Assembly: GCF_004382795.1 (NCBI RefSeq)
Contig: NZ_SMSG01000002.1
Coordinates: 124,001 to 188,000 of the forward strand
Direction: 5' to 3'
Length of the DNA stretch: 64,000 bases
Origin: Cumulibacter soli
GTDB lineage: Bacteria; Actinomycetota; Actinomycetes; Mycobacteriales; Antricoccaceae
Shown: positions 63,269 through 64,000 of the stretch, piece after piece
Position numbering within the stretch: position 1 is the first letter of the stretch
Layout: each line of letters starts with the position of its first letter
Made by a program: the position numbers and the translations under genes
Notes under the pieces: generated by a model
Seen by the model: the letters and a program-made list of their open reading frames with translations, nothing else
What the model was told of the DNA's origin: nothing
The model's database searches: none

Positions 63269-63276
63269 GTGACGAC

Positions 63277-63900
63277 ATGTTGCTGCAAGGATCGTTACTG
63301 GACTCCGACGACACTCTCACCTTCGGCTCGTTAACCGCGTTACGGCGTACCGAACTCGCTCACGGCGCGTGGGTCGATCACCTCCCGGCGTGGGCGCAGG
63401 GCACGACCGAGCTGTTCGAAGAGTTACTGAGCGCAGTCGACTGGCGCGCCGACAAGCGATTGATGTACGACCGCGTCCTTGAGGTGCCCCGGCTCACTCG
63501 GTTCTATCGCGCATCCGAAACACTGCCGCATCCCGCCCTCGAGTGCGCTCGAGACGCGCTCAGCAAGCACTATCAGCCTGAACTCGGTGAACCATTCGTA
63601 ACCGCTGGGATGTGCCTCTACCGCGATGGGCATGATTCGGTGGCCTGGCACGGCGACCGCGAGGGCCGCTCCAGCACTCAGGACACGATGGTCGCGATCT
63701 TGTCGCTCGGCACCCCGCGCACACTTTCGCTACGACCGCGCGGCGGCGGGAGCACCGCACATCGCTTCCAGCTCGGGCACGGCGACCTCGTGGTGATGGG
63801 CGGCTCCTGTCAACGCACCTGGGACCACGCCGTCCCAAAAGCCGGTGGACTGCACGGACCACGCATTTCAGTTCAGTTCCGCACCGCCGGCGTGCGTTAG
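63277..63900 (+). CDS. AlkB-homologue 2-oxoglutarate dioxygenase under an SOS box
   Basis: Second AlkB-type dioxygenase of 207 residues, well diverged from the one at 4484. The iron ligands are His125 and Asp127 in WHGDREGR and His184 in TWDHAVPK; the 2-oxoglutarate arginines are Arg196 and Arg202 in RISVQFR. Before the core are MCLYRDGHDSVAWHGD and ILSLGTPRTLSLRP. The layout is closer to the ALKBH2/3-like bacterial group than to E. coli AlkB. It is preceded by a perfect LexA-type box, unlike the operon copy. Confidence 0.93.
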   Translation: MLLQGSLLDSDDTLTFGSLTALRRTELAHGAWVDHLPAWAQGTTELFEELLSAVDWRADKRLMYDRVLEVPRLTRFYRASETLPHPALECARDALSKHYQPELGEPFVTAGMCLYRDGHDSVAWHGDREGRSSTQDTMVAILSLGTPRTLSLRPRGGGSTAHRFQLGHGDLVVMGGSCQRTWDHAVPKAGGLHGPRISVQFRTAGVR

Positions 63901-64000
63901 CACCGCATCGGGTGCGCGGTTTCGCCCACGCCGTACTGCCGTCATGATCAGCGCGATGACACTGAGCATGCCGATCGCGCCAAGTGCCACCCAGAACTGC
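63868..64000 (-). CDS. C-terminal fragment of a membrane protein (cut by window edge)
   Basis: The last 43 residues of a reading frame entering from the right edge: a hydrophobic helix (ALGAIGMLSVIALIMTAV), then a basic stretch RRGRNR and a stop at 63868. It overlaps the end of the AlkB gene convergently by 33 bases. The hydrophobic-then-basic pattern suggests the end of a membrane protein, but the frame is too short to be certain, and a second open frame exists. Confidence 0.4.
   Translation of the reverse strand, partial: QFWVALGAIGMLSVIALIMTAVRRGRNRAPDAVLTHAGGAELN

Overview
The window is a gene-dense, high-GC chromosomal segment of an actinomycete. Evidence: two gene blocks recall the Mycobacterium tuberculosis order (argS-lysA-hom-thrC-thrB-rho-rpmE-prfA-prmC-sua5-wecA-atp operon-DUF2550-pduO-murA, and whiB1-pdtaS-biotinyl carrier-rshA-sigH-SRAP-aroA-rsgA), there are WhiB and mycothiol-type SigH/RshA genes, a fused Kgd 2-oxoglutarate enzyme, a 24-residue bL37 gene and many leaderless genes. 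Genus cannot be fixed from the sequence. No insertion sequence, prophage, CRISPR array or rRNA gene was seen; one tRNA-Arg(CCG) is present.

Layout. 1-1862: start of dnaE (minus strand, runs off the edge). 1956-4430: a DUF6882-like protein, a crotonase-family enzyme and a GH114-like lipoprotein. 4484-6795: a tightly overlapping alkylation-repair operon read on the minus strand (ECF sigma, Ogt, a variant Ada zinc domain, a 49-aa ORF, AlkB). 6978-14617: ABC-F ATPase, ethylmalonyl-CoA-mutase-like MeaA, MaoC-type hydratase, malate dehydrogenase, MurA, cobalamin adenosyltransferase. 14628-24373: DUF2550 protein, full F-type ATP synthase operon, two AtpI/AtpZ membrane proteins and WecA. 24438-30394: threonylcarbamoyl-AMP synthase, FhuF-like protein, FadB-like bifunctional enzyme, PrmC, RF1, L31. 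30529-39385: rho, thrB, thrC, hom, lysA, argS. 39498-42466: tRNA-Arg and a small accessory group (membrane protein, degenerate ABC ATPase, PQQ-type propeller protein). 42522-45206: two membrane proteins and an ABC-2 exporter. 45381-50603: kgd, DUF6104 protein, malic enzyme. 50747-54571: RmlC-like epimerase, Psd, PssA, a membrane protein and a diacylglycerol-kinase-family enzyme. 54802-63900: whiB1 to a second AlkB homologue.

Themes. Central carbon metabolism (kgd, mdh, malic enzyme, meaA with pduO supplying its B12 cofactor, FadB), energy (ATP synthase), aspartate-family amino acids, and phospholipid synthesis (psd-pssA) are represented. The most interesting material concerns DNA-damage and thiol-stress control: two distinct AlkB-type dioxygenases sit under different apparent regulation (an ECF-sigma-headed operon versus a perfect LexA-type box), the Ada-like domain lacks the methyl-acceptor cysteine, and sigH has a textbook SigH/SigR-type promoter of its own that would yield an N-terminally extended protein. 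Further curiosities are an ArgS with a degenerate HIGH motif, an ABC ATPase without a P-loop, a MurA with Asp in place of the fosfomycin-target Cys, an rsgA whose best start is CTG, and an Asn/Arg-rich insertion in Rho.
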